Below are positions 50,340-61,735 of a DNA stretch of 64,000 nt, piece by piece. Positions within the stretch are counted from its first letter, which is position 1. The number at the start of each line of letters is the position of its first letter. The notes beneath the pieces are model-generated. The model was not told the origin of the DNA. It saw only the letters and a program-made list of their open reading frames with translations, and did not search any database. Origin of the DNA: Stutzerimonas degradans (GTDB lineage: Bacteria; Pseudomonadota; Gammaproteobacteria; Pseudomonadales; Pseudomonadaceae); assembly GCF_024448505.1 (NCBI RefSeq), contig NZ_JAMOHV010000016.1, positions 47,964 to 111,963 of the forward strand, written 5' to 3'. The position numbers and the translations under genes are program-made.

Positions 50340-51092
50340 ATGCAGATGCTGACCCTTCGGCATTACAACCAGGACCAGATCGCTCACAGCCACGAACATG
50401 CGCAACTGGTCTTCGGCCTGCGCGGCCAGCTGGAATTCGAGATCGCCGGGCGCGGCAGTCGCATCGGCCAGCAATGCCTGGCAGTCGTGCCCGCGTCCAC
50501 CCATCATGCCTGCGGCAGCGCGCGCGGCAGCCACTGTCTGGTGCTCGACATTGCGCACCCGGACTGGATTCGCGAGCGCCTCGGCCCGCATAGCGCATCC
50601 AGCCTGCGGCTGCTCGAACGCCCCGACTCACTGCGCCTGACCGCCGCGCAGCAGCGCCTGGTGGAGTGGCTGGCCGCCAGCCCGCTGAACGATCCACTGA
50701 TCGCCGAACAAGGCACGGTATTGCTGCTGGCAACGCTGGCGAGCGGATGCGCGCCGCTCGGCAAACGGCCGCCGCTGTCGCTTGCGGCGCTCACCACCTA
50801 CATCGACCGGCACCTCGCCCATCCGTTGCAGGTAGCGGACCTGGCGCGAGTCGCCGGGCTGTCCGTGGCGCGCCTGCATGCGCGCTTTCTCGACGAAACC
50901 GGACAGACGCCCATGAACTACGTGCGCCAGCGGCGTCTGCAGCAAGGCGAGGCGTTACTGCGCGGCACCCGACTGTCGGTTGGCGAGATTGCCGCACAGG
51001 TCGGCTACGCCTCGCAGAGCGCCTTCACCGCGGCACTGGTTCGCGCACACGGCTGCACGCCGCGAGAGTTGCGCGACAAAACCGCCGGCTGA
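50340..51092 (+). CDS. AraC-family transcriptional regulator
   Basis: 250 residues. A cupin-like N-terminal domain (HSHEHAQLVFGLRGQLEFEIAG) and two C-terminal helix-turn-helix units (LQVADLARVAGLSVARLHARF; LSVGEIAAQVGYASQSAFTAAL). Ligand and targets unknown. The ATG at 50340 lies 23 nt after cyaB, so it may be in the same transcript. Confidence 0.88.
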   Translation: MQMLTLRHYNQDQIAHSHEHAQLVFGLRGQLEFEIAGRGSRIGQQCLAVVPASTHHACGSARGSHCLVLDIAHPDWIRERLGPHSASSLRLLERPDSLRLTAAQQRLVEWLAASPLNDPLIAEQGTVLLLATLASGCAPLGKRPPLSLAALTTYIDRHLAHPLQVADLARVAGLSVARLHARFLDETGQTPMNYVRQRRLQQGEALLRGTRLSVGEIAAQVGYASQSAFTAALVRAHGCTPRELRDKTAG

Positions 51093-51199
51093 CGCGACAG
51101 ACGCGCGTACGCGACTGTCCTAGCATGATCGCCCTGCCATCTCCGTCGCGGTAACCGCATGCTCCCTTCGTACCCACCGCTGACCCGCGGTATCGACAC

Positions 51200-52060
51200 A
51201 TGACCCCACGCCGTGCCCTGCTGGCGATTCACCTCGGCGCGCTGATGTTCGGCCTGTCTGGCGTGCTCGGCAAACTCGCCGAGAGCCAGCCGCTGATGAT
51301 CACCTTCGGCCGCGCCCTGTTCGCCGTCCTCGCGTTGCTGGCAGTGGCCATGCTGCTACCGCGCAACGGCGCGCGCCCCGACTGGAATCGCCGCTGCGGC
51401 CTGATGCTCGGCGGTGTGCTGTTGGGCGCGCACTGGCTGACCTTCTTCGTCGCGGTGAAGGTTGCCGGCGTCGGCATTGCCACCCTCGGCTTCGCCAGCT
51501 TTCCGGCGTTCACCGTGCTGCTGGAGGGGCTGCTGTTTCGCGAACGCACCCGGGCGATCGAATATGCGATGGTCGGGCTGGTCTGCCTGGGCCTCCTGCT
51601 GGTCACGCCGAGCTTCGACGTGTCCAGCGCGGCGACCGGCGGACTGCTCTATGGCGTGCTGTCGGGCCTGCTGTTCGCCTTGCTGTCGCTGCTCAACCGC
51701 GCAGTCACCCGCGGCATCGATGCCGTGCAGGCCGCGCTGTGGCAGAACCTGGCGATCCTGCTCGGCCTGCTGCCGTTCGCCTGGGCGGGTGTGCCCGCCA
51801 TCCCGGCGCAGGACTGGCTCTGGCTGGCGCTGCTCGGCGTACTCTGCACCGGCCTGGCGCACAGCCTGTTCGTCGCCAGTTTGCGGGTGCTCAAGGCACG
51901 CACCACCTCGGTGATCTTCGCCCTCGAGCCGGTCTACGGCATCGCCTTCGCCTGGTGGCTGTTCGATGAACAGCCGACCCTGCGCATGATCGGCGGCGGC
52001 GCGCTGATCATTCTCGCCAGCGTCATCACCAGTCGCCTGAAGAGTCCGCCGGCATCCTGA
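51200..52060 (+). CDS. EamA/DMT-family transporter
   Basis: 286 residues with about ten membrane segments in two EamA repeats (starting LLAIHLGALMFGLSGVLGKL and LLYGVLSGLLFALLSLLN). Probably an exporter of metabolites or amino acids; substrate unknown. Confidence 0.9.
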   Translation: MTPRRALLAIHLGALMFGLSGVLGKLAESQPLMITFGRALFAVLALLAVAMLLPRNGARPDWNRRCGLMLGGVLLGAHWLTFFVAVKVAGVGIATLGFASFPAFTVLLEGLLFRERTRAIEYAMVGLVCLGLLLVTPSFDVSSAATGGLLYGVLSGLLFALLSLLNRAVTRGIDAVQAALWQNLAILLGLLPFAWAGVPAIPAQDWLWLALLGVLCTGLAHSLFVASLRVLKARTTSVIFALEPVYGIAFAWWLFDEQPTLRMIGGGALIILASVITSRLKSPPAS

Positions 52061-52063
52061 ACC

Positions 52064-52345
52064 TCAGCGATCGTTGTGGCCCAGCGAACGCTGCGGGTCG
52101 ATACGGTCGCGTACCCGCCGCTTGAGTTCCTTGGCTTCCGGGAAGCCGCCATCGAGCGTGCGCTCCCAGATCTGCTCACCGTCGCAGGTGATGCGAAACA
52201 CCCCGCCGGTGCCGGGCTCCAGCGCGACCCGGGCGAGATCGTCGGTGAAGGTCGACAGCAGCTCTTGGGCGAGCCAGGCCGCGCGCAGCAGCCACTGGCA
52301 CTGGGTGCAATAAACGATGACGATTTCCGCTTTGCCGTTGGACAT
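52064..52345 (-). CDS. SelT/SelW/SelH-family thioredoxin-like protein
   Basis: 93 residues. The N-terminal IVYCTQCQW holds a CxxC in place of the CxxU of eukaryotic selenoprotein W, followed by FTDDLARVALEPGTGGVF and the DGGFPEAKELKRRVRD tail. Predicted thioredoxin fold with redox or metal function. Converges on the EamA gene with 3 nt between stops. Confidence 0.88.
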   Translation of the reverse strand: MSNGKAEIVIVYCTQCQWLLRAAWLAQELLSTFTDDLARVALEPGTGGVFRITCDGEQIWERTLDGGFPEAKELKRRVRDRIDPQRSLGHNDR

Positions 52346-52377
52346 GCGCGCGACCCTGGCTGGTAATGGGAGCGGCC

Positions 52378-52383
52378 TATAAT
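52378..52383 (+). promoter_or_regulatory. candidate -10 element of plpD
   Basis: A perfect TATAAT 33 nt upstream of the plpD ATG. The -35 region is poor, so the promoter call is tentative. Confidence 0.35.
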
Positions 52384-52415
52384 AGCGGCCTTTTCTTTCG
52401 CACCCGGAATCCGTC

Positions 52416-54599
52416 ATGCGTCGCCTGCTGCTTGTCCTGTTGTTCTGCCTGCCCCTGAGCGGCCTCGCCGACACCGCGGCGCCGAAGACTGGGCTGGTGC
52501 TTTCCGGTGGCGCGGCGCGCGGGCTGGCGCATATCGGCGTACTCAAAGCGCTGGAAGAACAAGGCGTGCGCATCGACGCGGTGGCCGGCACCAGCATGGG
52601 CGCGGTGATCGGTGGGTTGTACGCCGCTGGCTACACCGTCGACGAACTGGAGAAACTGGCGATGACGCTGGACTGGCAGCAAGTGCTGTCCGACGATCCG
52701 GCCCGCCAGGACGTGCCATTCCGGCGCAAGCAGGACGATCGTGACTTCCTGGTCAAACGCAAGCTCAGTTTCCGCGACGATGGCAGCCTCGGCCTGCCGC
52801 TGGGCGTGATCCAGGGGCAGAACCTCGCCCTGCTGCTCGAACGCCTGCTGGTGCACGCCAGCGATACGCGTGACTTCGACCAGCTGCCGATCCCCTTCCG
52901 CGCGGTGGCGACCGACATCGCCAACGACGAGAAGGTGGTGTTCCGCAGCGGCCACCTGCCGCAAGTCATTCGCGCCAGCATGTCGATCCCGGCGGTGTTC
53001 GCGCCGGTCGAGCTCGACGGCCGCCTGCTGGTGGACGGCGGCATGGTCGACAACATTCCGATGGACGTGGCGCGCGACATGGGCGTCGACCGGCTGATCG
53101 TGGTCGACATCGGCACGCCGCTGATGCGCCGCGAAGACCTGCTCACCGTGTTCGACGTGCTCAACCAGACCACCACCATGATGACGCGGCGCAACTCCGA
53201 GGAGCAGCTGGCCACCCTGCGCGCCGAAGACCTGTTGATCGAGCCGCCTCTGGCGGCCTACGGCTCGACCGATTTCGGCAGCGCGGCGCAGCTGATCGAC
53301 GCCGGCTACCGCGCCACCCGCGCGCTCGAAGGGCGTCTGGCCGGCTTCGCACCGCCCAGCGGCGGCAACCCGGCGCTGAGTCTGGCGCGCTCGAACGATC
53401 CTCGCACGCCGGTGATCACCGCAGTGCGCATCGAAAACGACTCGAAAGTCGGCGATGCGGTAATCCGCCGCCACATCCGCCAGCGTCTCGGCGAGCCGCT
53501 CGATCTCGCCGACCTGCAGAAGGACATGGGCACGCTGTATGGCCTGGACTATTTCGACCGCGTCGAATACCGCGTCGCCCACGGCAAGCTGGGCAACACG
53601 CTGGTGATCCGCACGCGCGAGAAGCGCTCCGGCACCGACTACCTGCGCCTCGGGTTGAGCCTGTCCGACGATTTCCAGGGCGACAGCGCCTTCAACATCG
53701 GTGCCAGCTACCGCATGAACGGCATCAACGAGCTGGGCGCCGAGTGGCTGACGCGGGCGCAACTGGGCGATCGCCAGGAGCTGTTCAGCGAGTTCTACCA
53801 GCCGCTGGATGCCGGTTCGCGCTGGTTCGTCGCGCCGAACGCGTTCCTCGAAGCACAGAACGTCGAGGCGACGCTGGAGCACGACCCGATCGCTGAATAC
53901 CGCCTGCGCCGCTACGGCTACGGGCTGAACCTCGGCCGGCAGATCGCCAACAACGGCGAGATCCGCTTCGGCGTCGGCCAGGCGTGGGGCGAGGCGAATG
54001 TGCGCGTCGGCGAGCGCGACCTGCCGGATTTCAGTTTCAGCGAGGGTTACTACGCCTTGCAGTACTCGTTCGATACGCTCGATGACGTGGATTTCCCGCA
54101 CGAGGGCGAGGACATCAGTCTGACGCTGCGCCAGTACACACCCGGGCTGGGCTCGGATGAACGCTACCGGCAATGGCACCTCCGCCTAGACAAGGCGCTC
54201 GGCTATGGACCGCACACCTGGCTGCTGGGCGGCCGCTACGGACGCACGCTCGACGACACCGAGGTGGTGACCTCCAGCTTCCTGCTCGGCGGCGCCCGCC
54301 AATTGTCAGGTTTTCGCCAGGACGCGCTGTCGGGGCAGAACATCAGCCTCGGCCGGGTGGTGTATTACCGACGCATGACGCCACGCGGATTCCTGCCGCT
54401 GGATTTCCCGCTGTACCTTGGCGGCTCGCTGGAACGCGGCCGCGCCTGGAACAACGACAACGAATTCGACAGTGGCTACATCAACGCCGCTAGCGTATTC
54501 ATCGGCTACGACACCCCGCTGGGGCCGCTGAACCTCGGCTACGGTGCCAACGACGAAGACGAGCAGGCGCTCTATCTGAACCTCGGCCGCAGTTTCTAG
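52416..54599 (+). CDS. plpD: patatin-like phospholipase of type Vd secretion, PlpD
   Basis: 727 residues, one short of P. aeruginosa PlpD. Signal peptide (about 1-18), patatin domain with oxyanion SGGAARG (30-36), catalytic Ser60 in GTSMG (58-62) and Asp207 in DGGMVDN, then a POTRA domain (about 335-405) and a 16-stranded BamA/Omp85-like barrel ending in Phe. The passenger is a class A1 phospholipase secreted or displayed through its own barrel. Its stop overlaps the stop of the MarR gene. Confidence 0.95.
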   Translation: MRRLLLVLLFCLPLSGLADTAAPKTGLVLSGGAARGLAHIGVLKALEEQGVRIDAVAGTSMGAVIGGLYAAGYTVDELEKLAMTLDWQQVLSDDPARQDVPFRRKQDDRDFLVKRKLSFRDDGSLGLPLGVIQGQNLALLLERLLVHASDTRDFDQLPIPFRAVATDIANDEKVVFRSGHLPQVIRASMSIPAVFAPVELDGRLLVDGGMVDNIPMDVARDMGVDRLIVVDIGTPLMRREDLLTVFDVLNQTTTMMTRRNSEEQLATLRAEDLLIEPPLAAYGSTDFGSAAQLIDAGYRATRALEGRLAGFAPPSGGNPALSLARSNDPRTPVITAVRIENDSKVGDAVIRRHIRQRLGEPLDLADLQKDMGTLYGLDYFDRVEYRVAHGKLGNTLVIRTREKRSGTDYLRLGLSLSDDFQGDSAFNIGASYRMNGINELGAEWLTRAQLGDRQELFSEFYQPLDAGSRWFVAPNAFLEAQNVEATLEHDPIAEYRLRRYGYGLNLGRQIANNGEIRFGVGQAWGEANVRVGERDLPDFSFSEGYYALQYSFDTLDDVDFPHEGEDISLTLRQYTPGLGSDERYRQWHLRLDKALGYGPHTWLLGGRYGRTLDDTEVVTSSFLLGGARQLSGFRQDALSGQNISLGRVVYYRRMTPRGFLPLDFPLYLGGSLERGRAWNNDNEFDSGYINAASVFIGYDTPLGPLNLGYGANDEDEQALYLNLGRSF

Positions 54600-55036
54600 A
54601 GCGCCCGGGTCTTGTTCAGATTGGCGAGGATGCGCGCATGCACCTGCTGGCACTTGCGCAGGTCTTCCTCGGGAATGCCGTCGAACAGCTCCTCGCGGAC
54701 CTGCGTCGAAATCGCCTCGATGCGTTCGATCAGCGGACGCGCCGGCGCGCCGAGCAGGATGAGCTTGGCGCGGCGGTCCTCGAGCGAAGCTTGACGATGA
54801 ATCAACCCCTGCGCCTCAAGGCCGTCCAGCAGACGGGCCAGCGTCGGCCCTTCGACGGCGACGCTTTGCGCCAGCTCGCGCTGCGTGGGTGAATGGTCGA
54901 AACGGGCCAGGTGCAGAAGCACCAGCCAGCGGGCCTGCGACAGTCCCAGATCGGCGAGACGCCGATCCAGTTCCGCGCGCCAGCCTCGCGAGAGTTGCGC
55001 CAACTGCATGGCGAAGCGATGTTGCTCGGCGTACAT
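54596..55036 (-). CDS. MarR/SlyA-family transcriptional regulator
   Basis: 146 residues. The winged helix contains LGLSQARWLVLLHLARFDHSPTQRELAQSVAVEGPTLARLLDGLEAQGLI and the wing SLEDRRAKLI, near the SlyA subgroup. A SlyA-like site 28-41 nt upstream of its start suggests autoregulation. Its stop codon overlaps that of plpD in a shared TCTAGA. Confidence 0.9.
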   Translation of the reverse strand: MYAEQHRFAMQLAQLSRGWRAELDRRLADLGLSQARWLVLLHLARFDHSPTQRELAQSVAVEGPTLARLLDGLEAQGLIHRQASLEDRRAKLILLGAPARPLIERIEAISTQVREELFDGIPEEDLRKCQQVHARILANLNKTRAL

Positions 55037-55063
55037 GAAGCTTGCATTCCTGCAAAAACAATT

Positions 55064-55077
55064 ATTAGCGAGCTAAT
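55064..55077 (-). promoter_or_regulatory. SlyA-type operator upstream of the MarR gene
   Basis: ATTAGC-GA-GCTAAT is a perfect 14-bp palindrome; its core TTAGCGAGCTAA differs by one base from the SlyA consensus TTAGCAAGCTAA. It lies 28 to 41 nt upstream of the regulator's ATG, where binding would repress the gene. Confidence 0.6.
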
Positions 55078-55210
55078 CACAGCTTCGATATGCAGGCAAG
55101 CCTACCAACGGCCAGTCACCACCCTCCTTCGGTACGCGGAAACACTCGGCCGCCCCGCCAGGACGCGGGATTGCGCCGCGCCGGCGTGCGCGCGGCGGTG
55201 ACGCAGCCGG

Positions 55211-57337
<2,127 letters not shown>

Positions 57338-57491
57338 GCCGGTCTCCGAAACAAGGCGCGCAGTATACGCGAGCACCTGCCGGAGTTCAGGCGCGGTGGT
57401 CGGCCGCGCGGGCGCAACGGCCATCGAAGTAGCCTGCATCCCGCGCCTCGTCTAGAATCCCGCTTGTCTTCCCACCCCAAGGTAGTTCCCG

Positions 57492-58079
57492 ATGTCTTTC
57501 GCCGAGCAACTCACCCGCCTGCAGGTTTTCCTCGATGCCGACGACCTGCATGAAGAGGCGCTGGATTACATCGCCGCCCACGGCTACCTGACGGCTCTGA
57601 GCATCTGCTCCGAAGCGGTACCGGAGCGCGAATGGATTGATGCGCTGTTCTCCGAGCCACCGCAGTACAAGGACGACACCGAACGCGACGCCATCGAGGC
57701 AACGCTGGTCCAGCTCAAGGCGCATATCGCCCGTCAGCTGGCCAGCGACGAAGACATGGAGCTGCCCTGCGAGCTGGACCTCGGCGAGGAACCGGACGAG
57801 TCCGATCTGCGCGGTTGGTGCATCGGCTTCATGGAGGGCGTGTTCATGCGCGAGGAGGTCTGGTTCGAGGACTCCGAGGAGGAAGTCAGCGAATTGCTGT
57901 TGCCGATCATGGTCGGCTCGGGCCTGTTCGACGAGCAGCCGGAGTTCGCCGAGATCGCCGAGAGCCCCGAGCTGGTAGACGAGATGGTGGCGCAGATTCC
58001 GGAAATCCTGACCGCGCTGTACCTGCTCTGCCACGCCCCCGAGGAAAAGCCGGCGCTGCTCAAACCGCGCCGCCACTGA
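57492..58079 (+). CDS. YecA/UPF0149 family protein
   Basis: 195 residues. LDADDLHEEALDYIAAHGYLTALSIC and LRGWCIGFMEGVFM are family signatures; the C-terminal SecA-like metal-binding motif found in longer YecA proteins is absent. Function unknown. First of a run with YbaN, lapG and lapD. Confidence 0.85.
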   Translation: MSFAEQLTRLQVFLDADDLHEEALDYIAAHGYLTALSICSEAVPEREWIDALFSEPPQYKDDTERDAIEATLVQLKAHIARQLASDEDMELPCELDLGEEPDESDLRGWCIGFMEGVFMREEVWFEDSEEEVSELLLPIMVGSGLFDEQPEFAEIAESPELVDEMVAQIPEILTALYLLCHAPEEKPALLKPRRH

Positions 58080-58095
58080 TGACCGGGTAGCCGCC

Positions 58096-58515
58096 ATGGC
58101 GCACCGCGATATTCCTCAGCAGCGCAACGCCGTGGTGCGCTATGCGCTGCTGACGGTCGGTTGGCTCGCGGTGGCGCTCGGCGTGGTAGGTATCTTCCTG
58201 CCGGTGCTGCCAACCACACCCTTCATGCTGCTGGCAGCTGCCTGCTTCGTGCGCAGCTCGGAGCGCTTCTACGTCTGGCTCGTCGAGCACCCGCGCCTCG
58301 GCCCCTGGTTTCGCGACTATCTGGAAGGCAACGGCATTCCACTCAAGGGCAAGGCCTACACCATCCTCACCATGTGGGTGAGTATCGGAATTTCCTGCTG
58401 GCTGGTGCCGCTCGTCTGGGCACGCATCGCCATGCTGCTCAGCGCTGCGCTGGTCACGCTGTACATCGTTAAACAGAAAACCCTGCACACGGTCGAAGCC
58501 AAACCACGCCAGTGA
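58096..58515 (+). CDS. YbaN family inner-membrane protein (DUF454)
   Basis: 139 residues with three to four membrane segments, VGIFLPVLPTTPFMLLAAACFVRSSERFYVWL and the ending FRDYLEGNGIPLKGKA of the family. Function unknown. lapG begins 45 nt further on. Confidence 0.88.
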   Translation: MAHRDIPQQRNAVVRYALLTVGWLAVALGVVGIFLPVLPTTPFMLLAAACFVRSSERFYVWLVEHPRLGPWFRDYLEGNGIPLKGKAYTILTMWVSIGISCWLVPLVWARIAMLLSAALVTLYIVKQKTLHTVEAKPRQ

Positions 58516-58559
58516 GCACGAATCCGCCCACCGGCAGGATTCGCTATGGAGAGCAGCCC

Positions 58560-59273
58560 ATGCAGTCTTTGCAGTCTGGTCGTGCAAGCCGTCGCCGCCC
58601 GCTGGTGCTGCTTCTTGCGCTCGCCCTGCTCAGCGCACCGCTATGGAATCTCGCGCGCTCGGCCAACTGGCAGCAGTGGGATTTCGAGCGCATCTACCCC
58701 GTTCTGAAAAAGCGCTACGGGGCGGCGGAAGATGCGCTGCCACGGATAGCAGCCTGGCAGGACCTTCTGCGAGACAGCGGCGCACTGCCCGAGCGGGAGC
58801 AGCTTGCCGAGGTCAACCGCTTCTTCAACCGAAACATTCAGTTCAGCGACGACATCTGGGTCTGGGAGCAGGACGATTACTGGGCCACCCCCGTCGAATC
58901 GCTGATCCGCGGTGCCGGTGACTGCGAGGACTATGCCCTCGCCAAATACTTCACCCTGCGCCGCCTGGGCGTGCCCAGCGAGAAGCTGCGCATCACCTAC
59001 GTCAAGGCACTGCGGCTGAATCAGGCGCACATGGTGCTCACCTACTACGCGACGCCCGGGGCCGATCCGCTGGTGCTGGACAACATCGACGGCGTCATCC
59101 GCCCCGCCTCGCAGCGCAGCGACCTGTTGCCGGTGTATGCCTTCAACGCTGAAGGGCTCTATCTCCCCAGCGCGGGCGGTGGTAAACGTAGCGGAGATGG
59201 CAAAAGGCTGTCACGCTGGCAGGACGTTCTGCGAAAGATGCACGCCGAAGGATTTACGGTCGGCGAGGGCTAG
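58560..59273 (+). CDS. lapG: periplasmic cysteine protease LapG
   Basis: 237 residues with an N-terminal signal or anchor (about 13-35). Bacterial transglutaminase-like protease triad: Cys122 (GDCEDY), His157 (QAHMVL), Asp174 (LDNID), with Asp121 and Glu123 as calcium ligands. LapG cuts the N-terminus of LapA-type adhesins and is held by LapD when c-di-GMP is high. ATG at 58560 with GGAG upstream; GTG at 58512 overlaps the previous stop and would lengthen the signal. lapD follows after 25 nt. Confidence 0.93.
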   Translation: MQSLQSGRASRRRPLVLLLALALLSAPLWNLARSANWQQWDFERIYPVLKKRYGAAEDALPRIAAWQDLLRDSGALPEREQLAEVNRFFNRNIQFSDDIWVWEQDDYWATPVESLIRGAGDCEDYALAKYFTLRRLGVPSEKLRITYVKALRLNQAHMVLTYYATPGADPLVLDNIDGVIRPASQRSDLLPVYAFNAEGLYLPSAGGGKRSGDGKRLSRWQDVLRKMHAEGFTVGEG

Positions 59274-59298
59274 TCGAGAGCAGTTTCAGGAGGGAAGT

Positions 59299-61236
59299 AT
59301 GTCATTACTCAAGCAGCTGTTTCTCGCCATTTGCCTGTTCCTCGTCGTGGCGTTCGCCGGGAGCTTCTTCGCCAGTGTCGAGCATTCGCGCGAACAGTCG
59401 ATCAGCCAGCTTCGCTCCCATGCCCAGGACGCCGCCACCGCACTGGCGCTGTCGATGACGCCGCATGTCGATGATCCGGTCATGCTCGAATTGCTGGTCA
59501 ATTCGATCTTCGACAGCGGCTATTTCAGCAGCATCCGCATCGTCTCGATCGCCGATGGCCAACCGATCGTCGAACGCACCAGCAACATCGTCACCGAGCA
59601 GGTGCCGAACTGGTTCGCCGCGCTGGTGAATCTGCCGGCACAGGGCGGCGACGCGCTGATCATGCGCGGCTGGGAACAGGCGGCGCGCGTGGAGGTAATC
59701 AGCCACCCCGCCTTCGCCCTGGCAAAGGTCTGGGACAGCACGGTGGCCACGCTCTACTGGCTGCTGGGCTGCGGCCTGGTCAGCGCCCTGCTCGGCGGCT
59801 GGTTGCTGCGCAGCCAGTTGCGCCCGCTCGATCGCATGGTGGAGCAAGCGCAGGCCATCACCCGACGCGAATTCGTCACGCTGCCCGAGCTGCCGCGCAC
59901 GCCGGAGCTACGGCGTGTGGTGCAAGCGATGAACCAGATGGTCGCCAAGCTGCAAGCCCTCTTCGCCGAGGAGGCGGCGCGCAGCGAGCGGCTCCATCAG
60001 CAGGCCTTCCGCGACGAGCTGACCGGGCTGGCCAACCGGCGCCTGCTGGATCAGCGCCTGGCGATCCAGCTGACGCCGGCCGAGCATCACGGCGGCGGCT
60101 ATCTGATGCTGATCCGCATCCACGAGTTGAACCGGCTCAACCAGCAGCTCGGCAGCCAGCAGACCGATCAACTCGTCGCCGCAGTCGGTGCACGGCTCGG
60201 GCGCATACCGGACGAACAAGGCCAGCCGCACTGGCTGGCTGCGCGCAGCCGTGGCGGTGACTTCGTCCTGCTGGCACCCGGGCTGCACGAAGCACATGCC
60301 GCCCGTCTCGCCGAAACACTGAGCGCCGATCTGCAAGCGCTGCGCCCGCTCGGCACGCACGACGAAGGGCCGCTGGCTCACATCGGCTATACCGCCTTTC
60401 ACATCGGCGATTCGCCCGCGGCGGTACTGGAGCGGGCCGACCATGCGCTGGCGCAGGCACTCGGTAGCGACAGTGCATGGCAGGAATGCAGCCATGCGAC
60501 GGCGCTTCTGCACAGCGAACACGAGTGGTATCGCGCGCTCGACGAGGCGCTGGAGCGGCGTGATCTGGCCGTCTTCGTGCAACCGGTGGTGCTGGCCGAC
60601 AATCCGCAGCAGCTCGTGCATCAGAAGTTGCTGGCGCGCCTGCCGATCGCCGATGGCGCCGTCCTCACTGCCGGCAGCTTTCTGCCGTGGCTGGAACGGC
60701 TGGGCTGGACGGCGCGCTTCGACCGGCTGATGCTCGAACTGGCCATCGAACGGCTGCGGCAGGCCCCCACTCCGCTGGCCGTCAGCCTTTCCAGCGCCAC
60801 GCTGCGCGACCCTGACGGTCTGGAACCGATTATCCAACTGCTGCGTGACCACCCTGAGCAAACCCGCCTGCTCTGCCTGGAACTGGACGCCCGCCACCTG
60901 CCGGCGAGCGCCACGCTGCAACACTGCAGCCAGGCGCTGTGCGACACTGGCGCGCAGGTCGGTCTGCAGCATTTCGGCGGCGATTTCAGCAAGCTCGGCA
61001 GCTTGCTGAGAATGGCATTGGTCTATCTGAAAATCGACGGGACCTACATCCGCAATATCGACCAGGACGACGACAAGCGCGACTTCATCGAGGCGCTTTA
61101 CCGCACGACACACAGCATCGATCTGCCGCTGATCGCCGAGATGGTGGAGACCGAAGGCGAACGCACGACGCTGGCTGCGCTCGGCGTGCATGGCGTCATG
61201 GGCCACGCGGTTGGCACGCCTCACCCGTGGCATTAA
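59299..61236 (+). CDS. lapD: c-di-GMP effector LapD
   Basis: 645 residues: membrane segment (about 5-25), periplasmic LapD/MoxY domain with Trp125 (GWEQ), which inserts into LapG in the known system, second membrane segment (about 150-170), HAMP, a degenerate GGDEF (RGGDF at 318-322) and a degenerate EAL domain (FVQPVV near 426). LapD binds c-di-GMP and keeps LapG from cutting the adhesin. Strong ribosome binding site AGGAGGGAAGT. Confidence 0.95.
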   Translation: MSLLKQLFLAICLFLVVAFAGSFFASVEHSREQSISQLRSHAQDAATALALSMTPHVDDPVMLELLVNSIFDSGYFSSIRIVSIADGQPIVERTSNIVTEQVPNWFAALVNLPAQGGDALIMRGWEQAARVEVISHPAFALAKVWDSTVATLYWLLGCGLVSALLGGWLLRSQLRPLDRMVEQAQAITRREFVTLPELPRTPELRRVVQAMNQMVAKLQALFAEEAARSERLHQQAFRDELTGLANRRLLDQRLAIQLTPAEHHGGGYLMLIRIHELNRLNQQLGSQQTDQLVAAVGARLGRIPDEQGQPHWLAARSRGGDFVLLAPGLHEAHAARLAETLSADLQALRPLGTHDEGPLAHIGYTAFHIGDSPAAVLERADHALAQALGSDSAWQECSHATALLHSEHEWYRALDEALERRDLAVFVQPVVLADNPQQLVHQKLLARLPIADGAVLTAGSFLPWLERLGWTARFDRLMLELAIERLRQAPTPLAVSLSSATLRDPDGLEPIIQLLRDHPEQTRLLCLELDARHLPASATLQHCSQALCDTGAQVGLQHFGGDFSKLGSLLRMALVYLKIDGTYIRNIDQDDDKRDFIEALYRTTHSIDLPLIAEMVETEGERTTLAALGVHGVMGHAVGTPHPWH

Positions 61237-61332
61237 GGAAAGAGAACGGCTGGTCGCGACGACCAGTCGGCGTCACGAGGGAAGGGAAAATCGGGGTCAG
61301 TTGCGGTTTCAGCGAACGAAACGAAACGCCGG

Positions 61333-61677
61333 TTAAGGCAACCGCGGTTCCTCATCGTCGCTCAACAGAGCGCTCAGCCCACCCAGTCGCGCACGGGTCT
61401 GCTGACGGGCGCGCAGTTTGCGCTGGGCCGCTTCCGGCAGGTCGGTAAAACGAATCACGCCGCGATCGATCAACACGCCGATCAGGTCTTCCAGGACCCG
61501 TACCATTTCCAGGTCGGATGCCTGCAAGCCGACCCGCTGCATGTGTTCATCCTCACTGTTTGCGAACCAGCTCAACGCTTCATCGCAACCCGCGGGGATC
61601 GTTCCGGTCATCTCGTCGAACGGCTTGGCCTCGACCCGCCGAAGCTGCCCGTCCGGTCCTCGCTCGATATAGAGCAT
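61333..61677 (-). CDS. conserved hypothetical protein (114 aa)
   Basis: A small soluble protein (MLYIERGPDGQLRRVEAKPF; FANSEDEHMQRVGLQASDLEMVRVLEDLIGVLIDRGVIRF). It lies between lapD and the adhesin, on the adhesin strand, downstream of the adhesin terminator. Homologues are sometimes labelled tryptophan synthase beta-like, which the sequence does not support. Function unknown. Confidence 0.7.
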   Translation of the reverse strand: MLYIERGPDGQLRRVEAKPFDEMTGTIPAGCDEALSWFANSEDEHMQRVGLQASDLEMVRVLEDLIGVLIDRGVIRFTDLPEAAQRKLRARQQTRARLGGLSALLSDDEEPRLP

Positions 61678-61696
61678 TCAGTTTCTCCAGCAAAGA

Positions 61697-61728
61697 CAAG
61701 CCCACCGTTCCTGAGAACGGTGGGCTTG
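61697..61728 (-). terminator. terminator of the RTX adhesin gene
   Basis: A 14-bp perfect stem (61697-61710 / 61715-61728) with a 4-nt loop starts 8 nt after the adhesin stop; on the minus strand it is followed by a short T-rich stretch. Confidence 0.8.
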
Positions 61729-61735
61729 AGTGCCC

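Noticed and set aside
61333..61677. Tryptophan synthase beta-chain label for the 114-residue protein
   Set aside because: No PLP-binding lysine motif or TrpB similarity is visible, and it is far too short.
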